Of a stretch of DNA of 64,000 nt, positions 47,578 to 58,077 are shown piece by piece. The stretch's first letter is position 1. Each line of letters begins with the position of its first letter. The position numbers and the translations under genes were made by a program. Source of the DNA: Bolinopsis microptera (taxonomy: Eukaryota; Ctenophora; Tentaculata; Lobata; Bolinopsidae). Below the pieces are notes generated by a model that saw only the letters and a list, made by a program, of their open reading frames with translations, had not been told where the DNA came from and searched no databases. The DNA is taken from the NCBI RefSeq assembly GCF_026151205.1, contig NC_087082.1, positions 18,941,401 through 19,005,400 of the forward strand, given 5' to 3'.

Positions 47578-47580
47578 GTT

Positions 47581-49203
47581 TGGGCATTTTTTTTTGTGAC
47601 TTACATTACCGAGATAGCAAATTTTTACCTTTGAGGAGTCATGACTCGGTAACCATGCATGATGAGATGATATTTTGGTATTTATTTCCGTATCCGGAAT
47701 CTCTTCAGAACAATGCAGGTATAATTTAGTCTGTGTCTTAAGGAAATTTTACACAATCGCCTGCCAAAAAAGTGTGACTTACATTACAGGATAGACTTTG
47801 ATTTTCGGACTTAGGTGTATTCAAACTGCAATTCTATCTCGAATATGTCAGATAGCAGCTTTCATCTAGAATTTCTGCAAATTTGAGGCCTTAAGCTGCT
47901 AAAAAATGCTAAGTTTAAGATTCGTTCATTCGTTTATTACGTACATCACCCTCATACATTTGTGACTTACATTACAGACATTTGTGACTTACATTACTTT
48001 ATCTCCTGAAACCAAGATAATAATTCATTTTCGTGTGATATTAACTTGGAATACAAAATTTTTTTGATTCTACATGCTCATTTGGTAATAACATAACACA
48101 TAAATGTAATAATCCCCAATAACTTGAAATCATATTTTAATAATATCGACGAAATACATCATTGCCTTTAACTCAAAAATTAAAGGTTCTAGGCATATAG
48201 TTGATTGATAAGTTGAATATAAACTTGGCTATTCCGGTTCTTTTAAGCTATAACACAGTTCTCTAAGTGGTATGGTTCTCCAGATATGAATTTAATTGAA
48301 CAGTAAACGCGACCGCGACAGAGTGGTTACCATGGAAACGAAAAATACCACGATATAAGGTTGGAGTTGAACTCTAAATTTTTTTTCCAAACTCACAATG
48401 ACCTAATGCAACTTTTTTGAAGGTGCATCAATTATTGGACCATGTTTGTGTTTTTTGATACAGCCTAATCGACAATCTTAGACAGCAACACAACACAGCA
48501 AAGACAGTTCACAAATAGGAAGTTTTTTCAACTTCCTAGTTCGCGTTCTTTTACAGGTGAATTTGTATGAAACAGAACAGTCGAACAACATTAAGTCTGA
48601 ACTGTATTGTTGCTCAGCAGGGATTTTAAGGTGTCGTTTTGGTATGTGTGACATACATTACATTGTGACTTACATTACACTGTGACTTACATTACTACTT
48701 TATACACTTAATTACAGGCACATTTAACCCACTAGCAATCATGCAGTAATTGATCTATCGTCCTTGAAGGTAGTAGAGATAGGTCTGAGAATTCGGTTGT
48801 GGCTAGATTCGATTATTTGTCGGGAAAAAAACTTTTGTGGCAATATTGTGACTTACATTACATACTTTTGAAGGTAGATTTTTTTCTATGAATTAATACT
48901 TGTCACAAGTTTATCACTTGATTAATACTTATACACTAAAAGTACAAACCAAATTGCGGTAAATTTAAATCGATAGTATTAATCCTACTTGTCGAAGTAA
49001 GACTTGAGAAAAAGGTAAATAATTGGAGCAAAATTTACAGCAGACTTCAGCTGCACTTTTCATGAACTAAAATTTGCATTTAACGGTAAACCCTTATCGA
49101 GTCTGGCATTTGAGACCTTTTTAAACAACAAACAATCATTTTTTGATGCTTTCTATTGATTTAAAATTTTCACCAAAGTGGAAGTTTTAGAAAAAAATGC
49201 CCA
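47581..49203. mobile_element. Spacer element with GTGACTTACATTAC repeats
   Basis: The 1623 bp between the inverted Penelope-like copies begin TGGGCATTTTTTT and end with its complement, a 13-bp inverted repeat. It holds eight copies of GTGACTTACATTAC (one with a mismatch) at 47596, 47774, 47962, 47984, 48648, 48665, 48682 and 48848, all in the same orientation. No protein frame is present. It looks like a separate non-autonomous element; no clear target duplication is seen. Confidence 0.55.
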
Positions 49204-50013
49204 TTTGTTAAACCAACCAGCCAGGACATATTCCTAAATTATGCCTCTGCTCACCCTCGTAGAACGATTCTGAACTCAGCCAAAAATGAGATCAGAAGGG
49301 CTATCAATAACAGCTCCACACCTGAACTACAAGATCTCAGTGTCAACAGAATAGCTGATATGCTAAAGAAGAATAGTTTCCCTCCTAATATTGTCAAGAA
49401 ACTTATTCGAGAAACACAGAATACACTGGATAAACAAAATGCGCCTAAAAAGAACTCAAAAATAGCTTACTTATCATTACCTTATATAAATGAACAGACG
49501 TGTCGAAAAGTCTACTATACCCTAAGAAATCAAAACCTCTTGGATTCCACCAGGGTAACATTCACATCAGGTCAACGTCTCATGGAAGCTTTAACAAGAT
49601 CTAGCCTACAGCAAACAAAATGCAATAAACAAAGTGACAGCAAATGCTACCAGTGCGATAAATCCTGCATGATCAAAAACATTTGCTACCAATTAATATG
49701 CCAAATATGTAATAAGTCCTACATTGGGGAAACTGGTAGGTTTAAAAGAAGTAGAGCCTGGGAACACTACAAATCAGTAAGGGATGGCAACAAATCTACG
49801 GCCATGGGGAAGCACTACCTAGAGGAGCATGCAGACATTTCAATGCCAAACATACCGTTTCGGTTTATAGTTCGAAAAAGATGTAAAGACTATGTGGACC
49901 GTCAATTGTGGCAGTCGGTACTAATAAAACGTGAAAACCCAGAAATAAATACTCAATTGTCTGAGTCCGTAAATGAAGGTGATTGGATAGAATATACTTG
50001 GAAGTTAATGTAA
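49204..50013 (+). pseudogene. Penelope-like GIY-YIG endonuclease, truncated copy
   Basis: Plus-strand frame from FVKPTSQDIFLNYASAHPRR to the same stop as the minus copy. Over the shared last 217 residues I see one difference (WIEYTW against WIKYTW). The YVDD palm motif is absent, so only the linker and nuclease remain. Confidence 0.8.
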
Positions 50014-50424
50014 TATTGAACTTATAAACCTAGATAATTTTTGATTAATCAGTTTTATGAAGGAGCTATCTTGGTAAAATGTTTGTAGTATTATGAAGAA
50101 TTGTTCACGGCTTGTTGCGGTTTGGATTCTTTTAGCCGTTATATTTTATGTTTCTTTTGGATAAATTTGTGATTGTTGTTGTGTTTCAAGATGTTATTTG
50201 TTGTTGTTATATTTCGTAGTATTAATAGATTAATTTAATAGATTATTTTAACATTGTATCTTTGCAGCTATGTAAGTTTTCAGTACGTCCTGTTTATGAC
50301 AAAGGCATGTAGCCGAAACGTCGACAAAGAATTATGTTTTAACACACTGAGTGGAGACTCTCATTTCGTCAACTACAATTAAAAATAAATGATTGACCCA
50401 CTCATAAGAGCAAAACAAGATTAC
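49204..50424 (+). mobile_element. Penelope-like element, copy 2 (plus)
   Basis: The inverted partner of 46164-47580, starting later in the RT (at the FVKPTSQD codons) and running through the endonuclease and 3' region to about 50370. About 50 bp of extra sequence follows before the right 14-bp repeat. Confidence 0.8.
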
Positions 50425-50438
50425 CAATTCCATGTTCA
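50425..50438. repeat. 14-bp direct repeat, right side of Penelope-like pair
   Basis: CAATTCCATGTTCA, identical to 46150-46163. Confidence 0.7.
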
Positions 50439-50520
50439 GTTGATGAATTGCTTTGTTCATGATGTTGAATCTATCGGCATTCATGGAAAGAGGTGAAATT
50501 GAATCAAAAGTGAACGTTAC

Positions 50521-50690
50521 CTGTGTTTTTAGACTGATCTACTGAACGTCCGATAAAGTTATGTAGAGTCGAGGGGTGGGCATGATATTTCATGAGGTCG
50601 TCGATGCCCGCAGAGAGGAGAACAACATCAGCCTGCTCAATGGATCTGTAGTGCTGGTGCAGATACCACAGATGAAATATATAATCATCT
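50521..50690 (-). CDS. SGNH-hydrolase-like exon (block III)
   Basis: This minus-strand exon, with donor ACAG|GTAACG, encodes HLWYLHQHYRSIEQADVVLL followed by SAGIDDLMKYH. DVVLLSAGxDDL corresponds to the GxND block of SGNH/GDSL-type hydrolases, with an aspartate in place of the asparagine. Its phase fits the preceding exon (phase 2, using acceptor CTTCAGAG). SGNH proteins are esterases or lipases with a Ser/His/Asp triad. The catalytic D-x-x-H block is not located here. Confidence 0.5.
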
Positions 50691-50894
50691 CTCTGAAGGC
50701 AACAAATGGCTCAGTGTGAAGCAGTCAAACGACTTAATCTTGGAATCCGAAAGAATTAACGCCCTTTTCGGCTGAGCAGGACTAGGTAAGATGTCACTCT
50801 GTCTTTACTATTAATAGATTAACAATCAGGTAACCAGAAGCGTATATTGTGTTCCTTGCTTGAGACGACACCAGAAATTTATTGTGCGTCTTAC

Positions 50895-50975
50895 TGATAC
50901 CCATCATTCTCTTTCTTGAAGAGTTTTACTTTTTCTCTTCCAAGTTGTTCGTTATACCACTTGCTATTCCCAATC
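50895..50975 (-). CDS. SGNH-like gene, short exon
   Basis: An 81-bp minus-strand exon between acceptor AACATCCAG and donor CA|GTAAGA. It encodes IGNSKWYNEQLGREKVKLFK and KENDGY. It keeps phase with both neighbours (phase 2 in and out). Confidence 0.45.
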
Positions 50976-51217
50976 CTGGATGTTTAAAAATTATGAATTA
51001 GCCATATTATATCGATCCCATCAATCAAATGAATCCGGCTGCAAAGAGCAAAGTTGCCATTTCTATTTTGTTTGTTACTCGCTTTTACACTTATTGATAT
51101 CAACTATAAATAAATCTCTAAATCGGCGATCATGTAGGTAATAATAAACACGGAATTCGATTGATAATGTTTCCCACACTAGCTTTTATTAGTTCATTAA
51201 AGTGAGTACTTACTGAC

Positions 51218-51323
51218 CTGTACCGTCATTTATTAGGCAAGACCCCAAACATTTCTTCCCCGGGTACCCCACCAACGCCAAGGTAGTGGGAGCTGTCCCC
51301 TACCTTTCCATCAAAGTAAAGCC
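51218..51323 (-). CDS. SGNH-like gene exon with GDS motif and an in-frame stop
   Basis: This minus-strand exon has acceptor TTTCGTGCAG and donor ACAG|GTCAGT. It encodes LYFDGKVGDSSHYLGVGGVP, with GDS as the candidate nucleophile block I and the following glycine-rich turn like block II. A TGA at 51226-51228 lies in frame near the exon end, but the frame downstream continues in phase into the next exon. A single CGA-to-TGA change would explain it. The gene may be a pseudogene, or the real splice donor may be elsewhere. Confidence 0.4.
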
Positions 51324-51431
51324 CTGCACGAAAGTTAAAATTAATTTACACTAATACTTACTCATTACTCAAATATATATTTTATTAACTTGCTAACTTG
51401 GTAAGGTTTATCCTCGTAGCAGGAAGGGTCA

Positions 51432-52508
51432 TCAGATGTCTGACCACCGTGATGGCGTGTAGTCTACCAAGGAATTCGACCAGCTGCAGTTGCACGTATA
51501 ACCGGAAACCGGAGGGTTATCCGGTATCAAAGCAAGAAACTTCGACAAACTGACTTTGAAGCTGGCAAACGTTTTCTCGGCTTTCACTTCACTCGGCACC
51601 TTATTCCACAGTTTGGATCCTCTTACTTCGAACGAGCTATCGTACAGTGTCTGGTTTCTCATCGAACTCGACTTTGATAGAGAATGAACAACTGCTTTAG
51701 TGCCATATCTGGATGTTTCCACAAACTCGATGCTACAGCTATTTGGAACAACGTTATTGTACGTTTTCCACATCATCAAGATGATGTATCTCTCTCTTCT
51801 CCGTTGCAGGGACATCAACTTCAAATGAGCTAGCCTCTCCCAGTAGTTTAAGCTGTATAGACCACCAATGCGGTTTGTAAAGGTACGCTGGACCCCCTCC
51901 AAAAGCTGAATCTCTGTCGTCTTGACTGGGTCCCACAGCAGACAACAGTACTCCAATAAGCTTCTGACTAGAGACTTGTAGAGGGTCATCATAACCACTT
52001 TATCCCGTGTCTTAAACACACTGAGCACCCAAGACAGTTTACTTCTAGCTTTGGTGACCATATCCCCGACGTGTTTAGACCAGCTCAGATCGCTTGACAC
52101 TTTTACACCAAGGTCTCTAACGTTTTCTACGGGATAAAGAGTGACGTCACTAGAAACCTTGTAGAGGAGACTTTCTACGTAGAAGGGAAGTTCACTTGAT
52201 AAGTTCCTCTTATTGTGTAGGTGGTTTAGGAGTTCGAACTTCTGCTCGTGTAACTTCATGTTGTTACATAGGGACCAATCTTTAATGCTGTAAAGATCAG
52301 TCTGAAGAAGTTGGCAGTCTTCAAGGCAGCTAATTTGCTTGGAAACCCTAGTATCGTCTGCAAAGAAGCTCACTCTAGAATGCTTAACCACGTCCTCTAG
52401 GTCGTTGATGAACAACAGGAAAAACAGTGGACCTAAAACACTGCCCTGAGGCACCCCGCTGAACACCTTAGCGCTGTCTGAATGCACACCGTTCACAACA
52501 ACAACTTG
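51432..52508 (-). pseudogene. Non-LTR reverse transcriptase, C-terminal half
   Basis: The minus-strand frame reads QVVVVNG, then SGVPQGSVLGPLFFLLFINDL-type palm start, SFFADDT (the catalytic ADD), DLGVKVSSDLSWSKHV, LLEYCCLLWDP, and a tail with GSKLWNKVPSEVKAEKTFASFK. This order is that of the CR1/Jockey-type RT C-terminal half and tail. The reading continues beyond the MITE (52674 up) as SFLTGRDQ, showing where the element split the gene. No endonuclease is present. Confidence 0.8.
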
Positions 52509-52516
52509 GTCACGAC

Positions 52517-52665
52517 CAGGGACAAAAGGATTTCGCGGCATGTACGAAATCGCGAAATTTCCCATTCTCCGCGACAAATTTTATGTATAGTTTAATGTAT
52601 AGCCTGTTAAATTTCGCGGTACCGCGATTTTTGGCCAAAATAATCGCGAAATCCTTTTGTCCCTG
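52517..52665. mobile_element. hAT-type MITE, 149 bp
   Basis: Perfect 21-bp terminal inverted repeats begin CAGGGACAAAAGGATTTCGC. They are flanked by an 8-bp duplication GTCACGAC (52509-52516 and 52666-52673). CAGGG ends and an 8-bp duplication are typical of hAT elements. The inside has no frame and more internal CGCGAAAT words. It sits within the LINE RT codons, so it came later than the LINE. Confidence 0.9.
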
Positions 52666-52940
52666 GTCACGACCAGTTAAGAAGGACGTCACTCCTACAC
52701 TCTACATATATACTAATATATTACATATTTTATTGAATATTATTTTACACTATTTACACGGGATAAAGGGCGGCTTAACAAGGTTAAACTTGAATTGATG
52801 TCATATTTCAAATCAGTATGAGAACTTTCTAGATTAGATCATCGCATCATGGGACTGGGAGACCTATATAGTATGTAGTGCTCACAACGTATTATCTTTC
52901 TTTGGTAATAACTTATTTGACTCTTACTGCACTGTATAGT

Positions 52941-55900
52941 TCGGGGAGTACTGGTGCGCTACTGTTCATAGGATAGTACTGGTGCTTTACTGTTCATAGG
53001 AGAGTACTGGTACTCTACTGTTTATAGGAGAGTAATGGTGCTCTACTGTTCATAGGAGAGTAATGGTGCTCTACTGTTCATAGGAGAGTACTGGTGCTCT
53101 ACTGTTCATAGGAGAGTACTGGTACTCTACTGTTTATAAGAGAGTACTGGTGCTCGACTGTTTATAGGAGAGTACTGGTGCTCTACTGTTCATAGGAGAG
53201 TAATGGTGCTCTACTGTTCATAGGAGAGTACTGGTGCGCTACTGTTCATAGGAGAGTACTGGTGCTCGACTGTTTATAGGAGAGTACTGGTGCTCTACTG
53301 TTCATAAGAGAGGACTGGTGCTCTACTGTTCATAGGAGAGTACTGGTGCTCTACTGTTCATAGGATAGTACTGGTGCGCTACTGTTCATAGGAGAGTACT
53401 GGTGCTCTACTGTTCATAGGAGAGTACTGGTGCTCTACTGTTCATAGGAGAGTACTGGTGCTCTACTGTTCATAGGAGAGTACTGGTGCTCTACTGTTCA
53501 TAGGAGAGTACTGGTGCTCTACTGTTCATAGGAGAGTACTGGTGCTCTACTGTTCATAGGAGAGTACTGGTGCTCTACTGTTCATAGGAGAGTACTGGTG
53601 CTCTACTGTTCATAGGATAGTACTGGTGCGCTACTGTTCATAGGAGAGAACTGGTGCTCTACTGTTCATAGGAGGGTACTGGTGCTCTACTGTTCATAGG
53701 ATAGTACTGGTGCTCTACTGTTCATAGGAGAGTACTGGTGCTCTACTGTTCATAGGAGAGTACTGGTGCTCTACTGTTCATAGGAGAGTACTGGTGCTCT
53801 ACTGTTCATAGGAGAGTACTGGTGCTCTACTGTTCATATGAGAGTAGTGGTGCTCTACTGTTCATAGGAGAGTACTGGTGCTCTACTGTTCATAGGAGAG
53901 TACTGGTGCTCTACTGTTCATAGGAGAGTACTGGTGCTCTACTGTTCATAGGATAGTACTGGTGCCCTACTGTTCATAGGAGAGTACTGGTGCTCTACTG
54001 TTCATAGGATAGTACTGGTGCCCTACTGTTCATAGGAGAGTACTGGTGCTTTACTGTTCATAGGATAGTACTGGTGCTCTACTGTTCATAGGAGAGTACT
54101 GGTGCTCTACTGTTCATAGGAGAGTACTGGTGCGCTACTGTTCATAGGAGAGTACTGGTGCTCTACTTTTCATAGGAGAGTACTGGTGCTCTACTGTTCA
54201 TAGGAGAGTACTGGTGCTCTACTGTTCATAGGAGAGTACTGGTGCTCTACTGTTCATAGGATAGTACTGGTGCGCTACTGTTCATAGGAGAGTACTGGTG
54301 CTCTACTGTTCATAGGAGAGTACTGGTGCTCTACTGTTCATAGGAGAGTACTGGTGCTCTACTGTTTATAGGAGAGTACTGGTGCTTTACTGTTCATAGG
54401 AGAGTACTGGTGCTCTACTGTTCATATGAGAGTACTGGTGCTCTACTGTTCATAGGAGAGTACTGGTGCTCTACTGTTCATAGGAGAGTACTGGTGCTCT
54501 ACTGTTCATAGGAGAGTACTGGTGCTCTACTGTTCATAGGATAGTACTGGTGCCCTACTGTTCATAGGAGAATACTGGTGCTCTACTGTTCATAGGATAG
54601 TACTGGTGCTCTACTGTTCATAGGAGAGTACTGGTGCTCTACTGTTCAAAGGAGAGTACTGGTGCGCTACTGTTCATAGGAGAGTACTGGTGCTCTACTG
54701 TTCATAGGAGAGTACTGGTGCTCTACTGTTCATAGGATAGTACTGGTGCTCTACTGTTCATAGGAGAGTACTGGTGCTCTACTGTTCATAGGAGAGTACT
54801 GGTGCGCTACTGTTCATAGGAGAGTACTGGTGCTTTATTGTTTCTAGGATAGTACTGGTGCTTTACTGTTCATAGGAGAGTAATGGTGCTCTACTGTTCA
54901 TAGGAGAGTACAGGTGCTCTACTGTTCATAGGATAGTACTGGTGCTCTACTGTTCATAGGAGAGTACTGGTGCTCTACTGTTCATAGGAGAGTACTGGTG
55001 CTCTACTGTTCATAGGATAGTCTGGCGCTCTACTGTTCATAGGAGAGTACTGGTGCTCTACTGTTCATAGGAGAGTACTGGTGCGCTACTGTTCATAGGA
55101 TAGTACTGGTGCTCGACTGTTTATAAGAGAGGACTGGTGCTCTACTGTTTATAGGAGAGTAATGGTGCTCTACTGTTCATAGGAGAGTAATGGTGCTCTA
55201 CTGTTCATAGGAGAGTAATGGTGCTCTACTGTTCACAGGATAGTACTGGTGCTCTACTGTTCATAGGAGAGTACTGGTGCTCTACTGTTCATAGGAGAGT
55301 ACTGGTGCTCTACTATTCAGATTAGAGTAATGGTGCTCTGCTGTTCACAGGATAGTACTGGTGCTCTACTGTTCATAGGATAGTACCGATGCTCTACTGT
55401 TCATAGGATAGTACTGGTGCTCTAATGTTCATAGGATAGTACTGGTGCTCTACTCTTCATAGGAGAGTACTGGTGCTTTACTGTTCAGATGAGAGTAATG
55501 GTGCTCTGCTGTTCATAGGAGGGTACTGGTGCTCTACTGTTCATAGGAGGGTACTGGTGCTCTACTGTTCATAGGATAGTACTGATGCTCTACTGTTCAT
55601 AGGATAGTACTGGTGCTCTACTGTTCATAGGAGAGTACTGGTGCTTTACTGTTCAGATGAGAGTAATGGTGCTCTGCTGTTCATAGGAGAGTACTGGTGC
55701 TCTACTGTTTATAGGAGAGTACTGGTGCTTTACTGTTCATATGAGTGTACCGGTGCTCTACTGTTCATAGGAGAGTTATGGTGCTGTACTGTTCATAAGA
55801 GAGGACTGGTGCTCTACTGTTCATAGGAGAGGACTGGTGCTCTACTGTTCATAGGAGAGTAATGGTGCTCTACTGTTCATAGGAGAGTAATGGTGCTCTA

Positions 55901-56872
55901 CTGTTCATAGGAGAGTACTGATGTTCTACTGTTCATAGGAGAGTACTGGTGCTCTACTGTTCATAGGAGAGTACTGGTGCTCTACTGTTCATAGGAGAGT
56001 ACTGGTGCTCTACTGTTCAGATGAGAGTAATGGTGCTCTGCTGTTCATAGGAGAGTACTGGTGCTCTACTGTTTATAGGAGAGTACTGGTGCTTTACTGT
56101 TAATATGAGTGTACCGGTGCTCTACTGTTCATAGGAGAGTTATGGTGCTCTACTGTTCATAAGAGAGGACTCCAGTGCTCTACTGTTCATAGGAGAGTAA
56201 TGGTGCTCTACTGTTCATAGGATAGTACTGGTGCTCTACTGTTCATAGGAGAGTAATTGTGCTCTACTGTTTATAGGAGAGTAATGGTGCTCTACTGTTC
56301 ATAGGAGAGTAATGGTGCTCTACTGTTCATAGGAGAGTAATGGCGCTCTACTGTTCATAGGAGAGTAATGGTGCTCTACTGTTCACAGGATAGTATTGGT
56401 GCTCTACTGTTCATAGGAGAGTACTGGTGCTCTACTGTTCATAGGAGAGTACTGGTGCTCTACTGTTCAGATGAGAGTAATGGTGCTCTGCTGTTCATAG
56501 GAGAGTACTGGTGCTCTACTGTTTATAGGAGAGTACTGGTGCTTTACTGTTCATATGAGTGTGCCGGTGCTCTACTGTTCATAGGAGAGTTATGGTGCTC
56601 TACTGTTCATAAGAGAGGACTGATGCTCTACTGTTCATAGGAGAGGACTGGTGCTCTACTGTTCATAGGAGAGTAATGGTGCTCTACTGTTCATAGGAGA
56701 GTAATGGTGCTCTACTGTTCATAGGATAGTACTGGTGCTCTACTGTTCATAGGAGAGTAATGGTGCTCTACTGTTCATAGGAGAGTAATGGTGCTCTACT
56801 GTTCATAGGAGAGTAATGGTGCTCTACTGTTCATAGGAGAGTAATGGTGCTCTACTGTTCATAGGAGAGTAG
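52941..56872. repeat. 28-bp minisatellite, about 140 copies
   Basis: The unit AGGAGAGTACTGGTGCTCTA + CTGTTCAT is repeated about 140 times with point variants (TAGTACT, GTAATGG, TTTATAGG) and a few changes such as CAGATGAGAG near the right end. Three units make 28 codons, giving spurious repeat frames. The left two thirds are more uniform; the right third has more variants. Confidence 0.97.
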
Positions 56873-57639
56873 GGATGAGAATGCATCTGATGGTAACTCA
56901 TGACTAAACATGATCCATTTTACTTTTAGTTTATTAACACTATCAAACAATTTTTTCGTTTCACAGAGCTTATACAGTTCGTTGTTACTGATTAATCCAG
57001 TAAATGACAAATTTTATTCGTTCATAGTTTTGATAGACAACTTTGGCTTACAATGTCGTTGAAATGAGAAAATTGTGTCTATATTGTTTTAATCGCAATG
57101 AATAAGTATTAATAATGGCTTGTACTGATATAAAAATGTGTCATGTTGACCGACCGTTGCAATTGTATATTAAAGTCACTATTGTGACGGTACATTATAG
57201 AACTAGACAGAAACATATGGTGTGAGGCTGACATGAAATCAGGTAACGGCATGTATTGCGACATTTCAGTCCGAAACGTAATTATTATCTTATAATGTAA
57301 ACGTTAAAGCGATTTTTGATTCTAAATATTTCAGTAACAATATGTAGCGACCAACCGATCATGAATATTTGGAAAATATGTTTGACGACTCTGTTTTGTT
57401 TACACATTCAAGGTTAATTTTCAACTATACCATCTCGAAGCAGAAGTCTGTGTTTTCTATTTTAAGTCATAAATAGGATACTTATTGTTTCGTTATTATA
57501 ATGATTTTAACAGAATTAAGAGGCGTTCAGAATAATTGAATCAAACCGAGTCCTATATCATATATAGCTATATTTACAAAAGCTGTAAGTGTTTATATTT
57601 CTAATCGCTAAAACAATATTTATCGTTGTTATATTTCAG
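56873..57639. other. No gene seen before the galactose-binding-like exon
   Basis: AT-rich, probably intronic or upstream sequence of the SRCR gene. It ends in a TTATATTTCAG acceptor. Confidence 0.5.
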
Positions 57640-58077
57640 GTTACATTTTATATGCAGTAAATAACGAGATATCACCTGTATCCGTCTCTTTATCATCAAC
57701 GCGGGAGACTCTTGTGGCAACTAATGGCATAGACAAGGATACTAACACACGAGCTCATACATCATCTGAGTCTGACCCCTGGTTTAAAGCTAAGCTAGGA
57801 AAGACCTACTGTGTAGAGGAGGTGCGCCATTACATGTACTCTGACAAACTCGCGTATAACAAGCACACATGCTCGAGAGATGTGTGTACTGCTAGTGGTC
57901 GGTACTACAGAAGCTATCCTACTCGGTTCCCCGTGTCAGTGTACTCTGAGGATGGAACAGTACCTGACAACGTTCCTTCTGATTGTAAGATTGGAGACAC
58001 AGTGGTTATTAGTGGGGGTGATTTAGATTATCCCTGGGTCCACTTATTCGAGATAGTTATCATCGGAAGAGATATAG
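57640..58077 (+). CDS. Galactose-binding-like (F5/8 or fucolectin type) exon
   Basis: This 438-bp exon is phase 1 on both sides (acceptor ATTTCAG, donor ATAG|GTAAGA). It reads VSLSSTRETLVATNGIDKDT, then AHTSSESDPWFKAKLGKTYC and VEEVRHYMY, then FPVSVYSEDG and a final HLFEIVIIG. The A-x-DG..., T.AHT, DPWxxxxLG and V..V order is that of discoidin/fucolectin-type carbohydrate-binding jelly rolls. Four cysteines are present. The domain would be extracellular and ligand-binding. The exact subfamily is uncertain. Confidence 0.65.

Larger units (their letters stand above)
46164..47580 (-). mobile_element. Penelope-like element, copy 1 (minus)
   Basis: This is the 3' portion of a Penelope-like element: the end of the RT, the GIY-YIG endonuclease and the 3' untranslated region. 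It is 5'-truncated at 47580, where the spacer element begins. About 1165 bp of it is repeated in inverted orientation at 49204-50370, with very few differences. Confidence 0.8.
51365..52700 (-). mobile_element. 5'-truncated LINE-like retrotransposon
   Basis: The minus strand holds the second half of a non-LTR reverse transcriptase and a 3' tail running into AT-rich sequence with AATAAA (about 51375). The 5' end is lost at about 52700, as usual for LINE copies. It lies upstream of the SGNH-like GDS exon on the minus strand, probably in an intron of that gene. Confidence 0.7.

Noticed and set aside
51754-51945. Small minus-strand frame within the LINE region
   Set aside because: It overlaps the RT frame in another phase and has no motif.
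55641-56640. Frames of 60-90 codons with WCSTVHRRVLVLYCS repeats
   Set aside because: They are translations of the 28-bp minisatellite, whose three-unit period is 84 bases.
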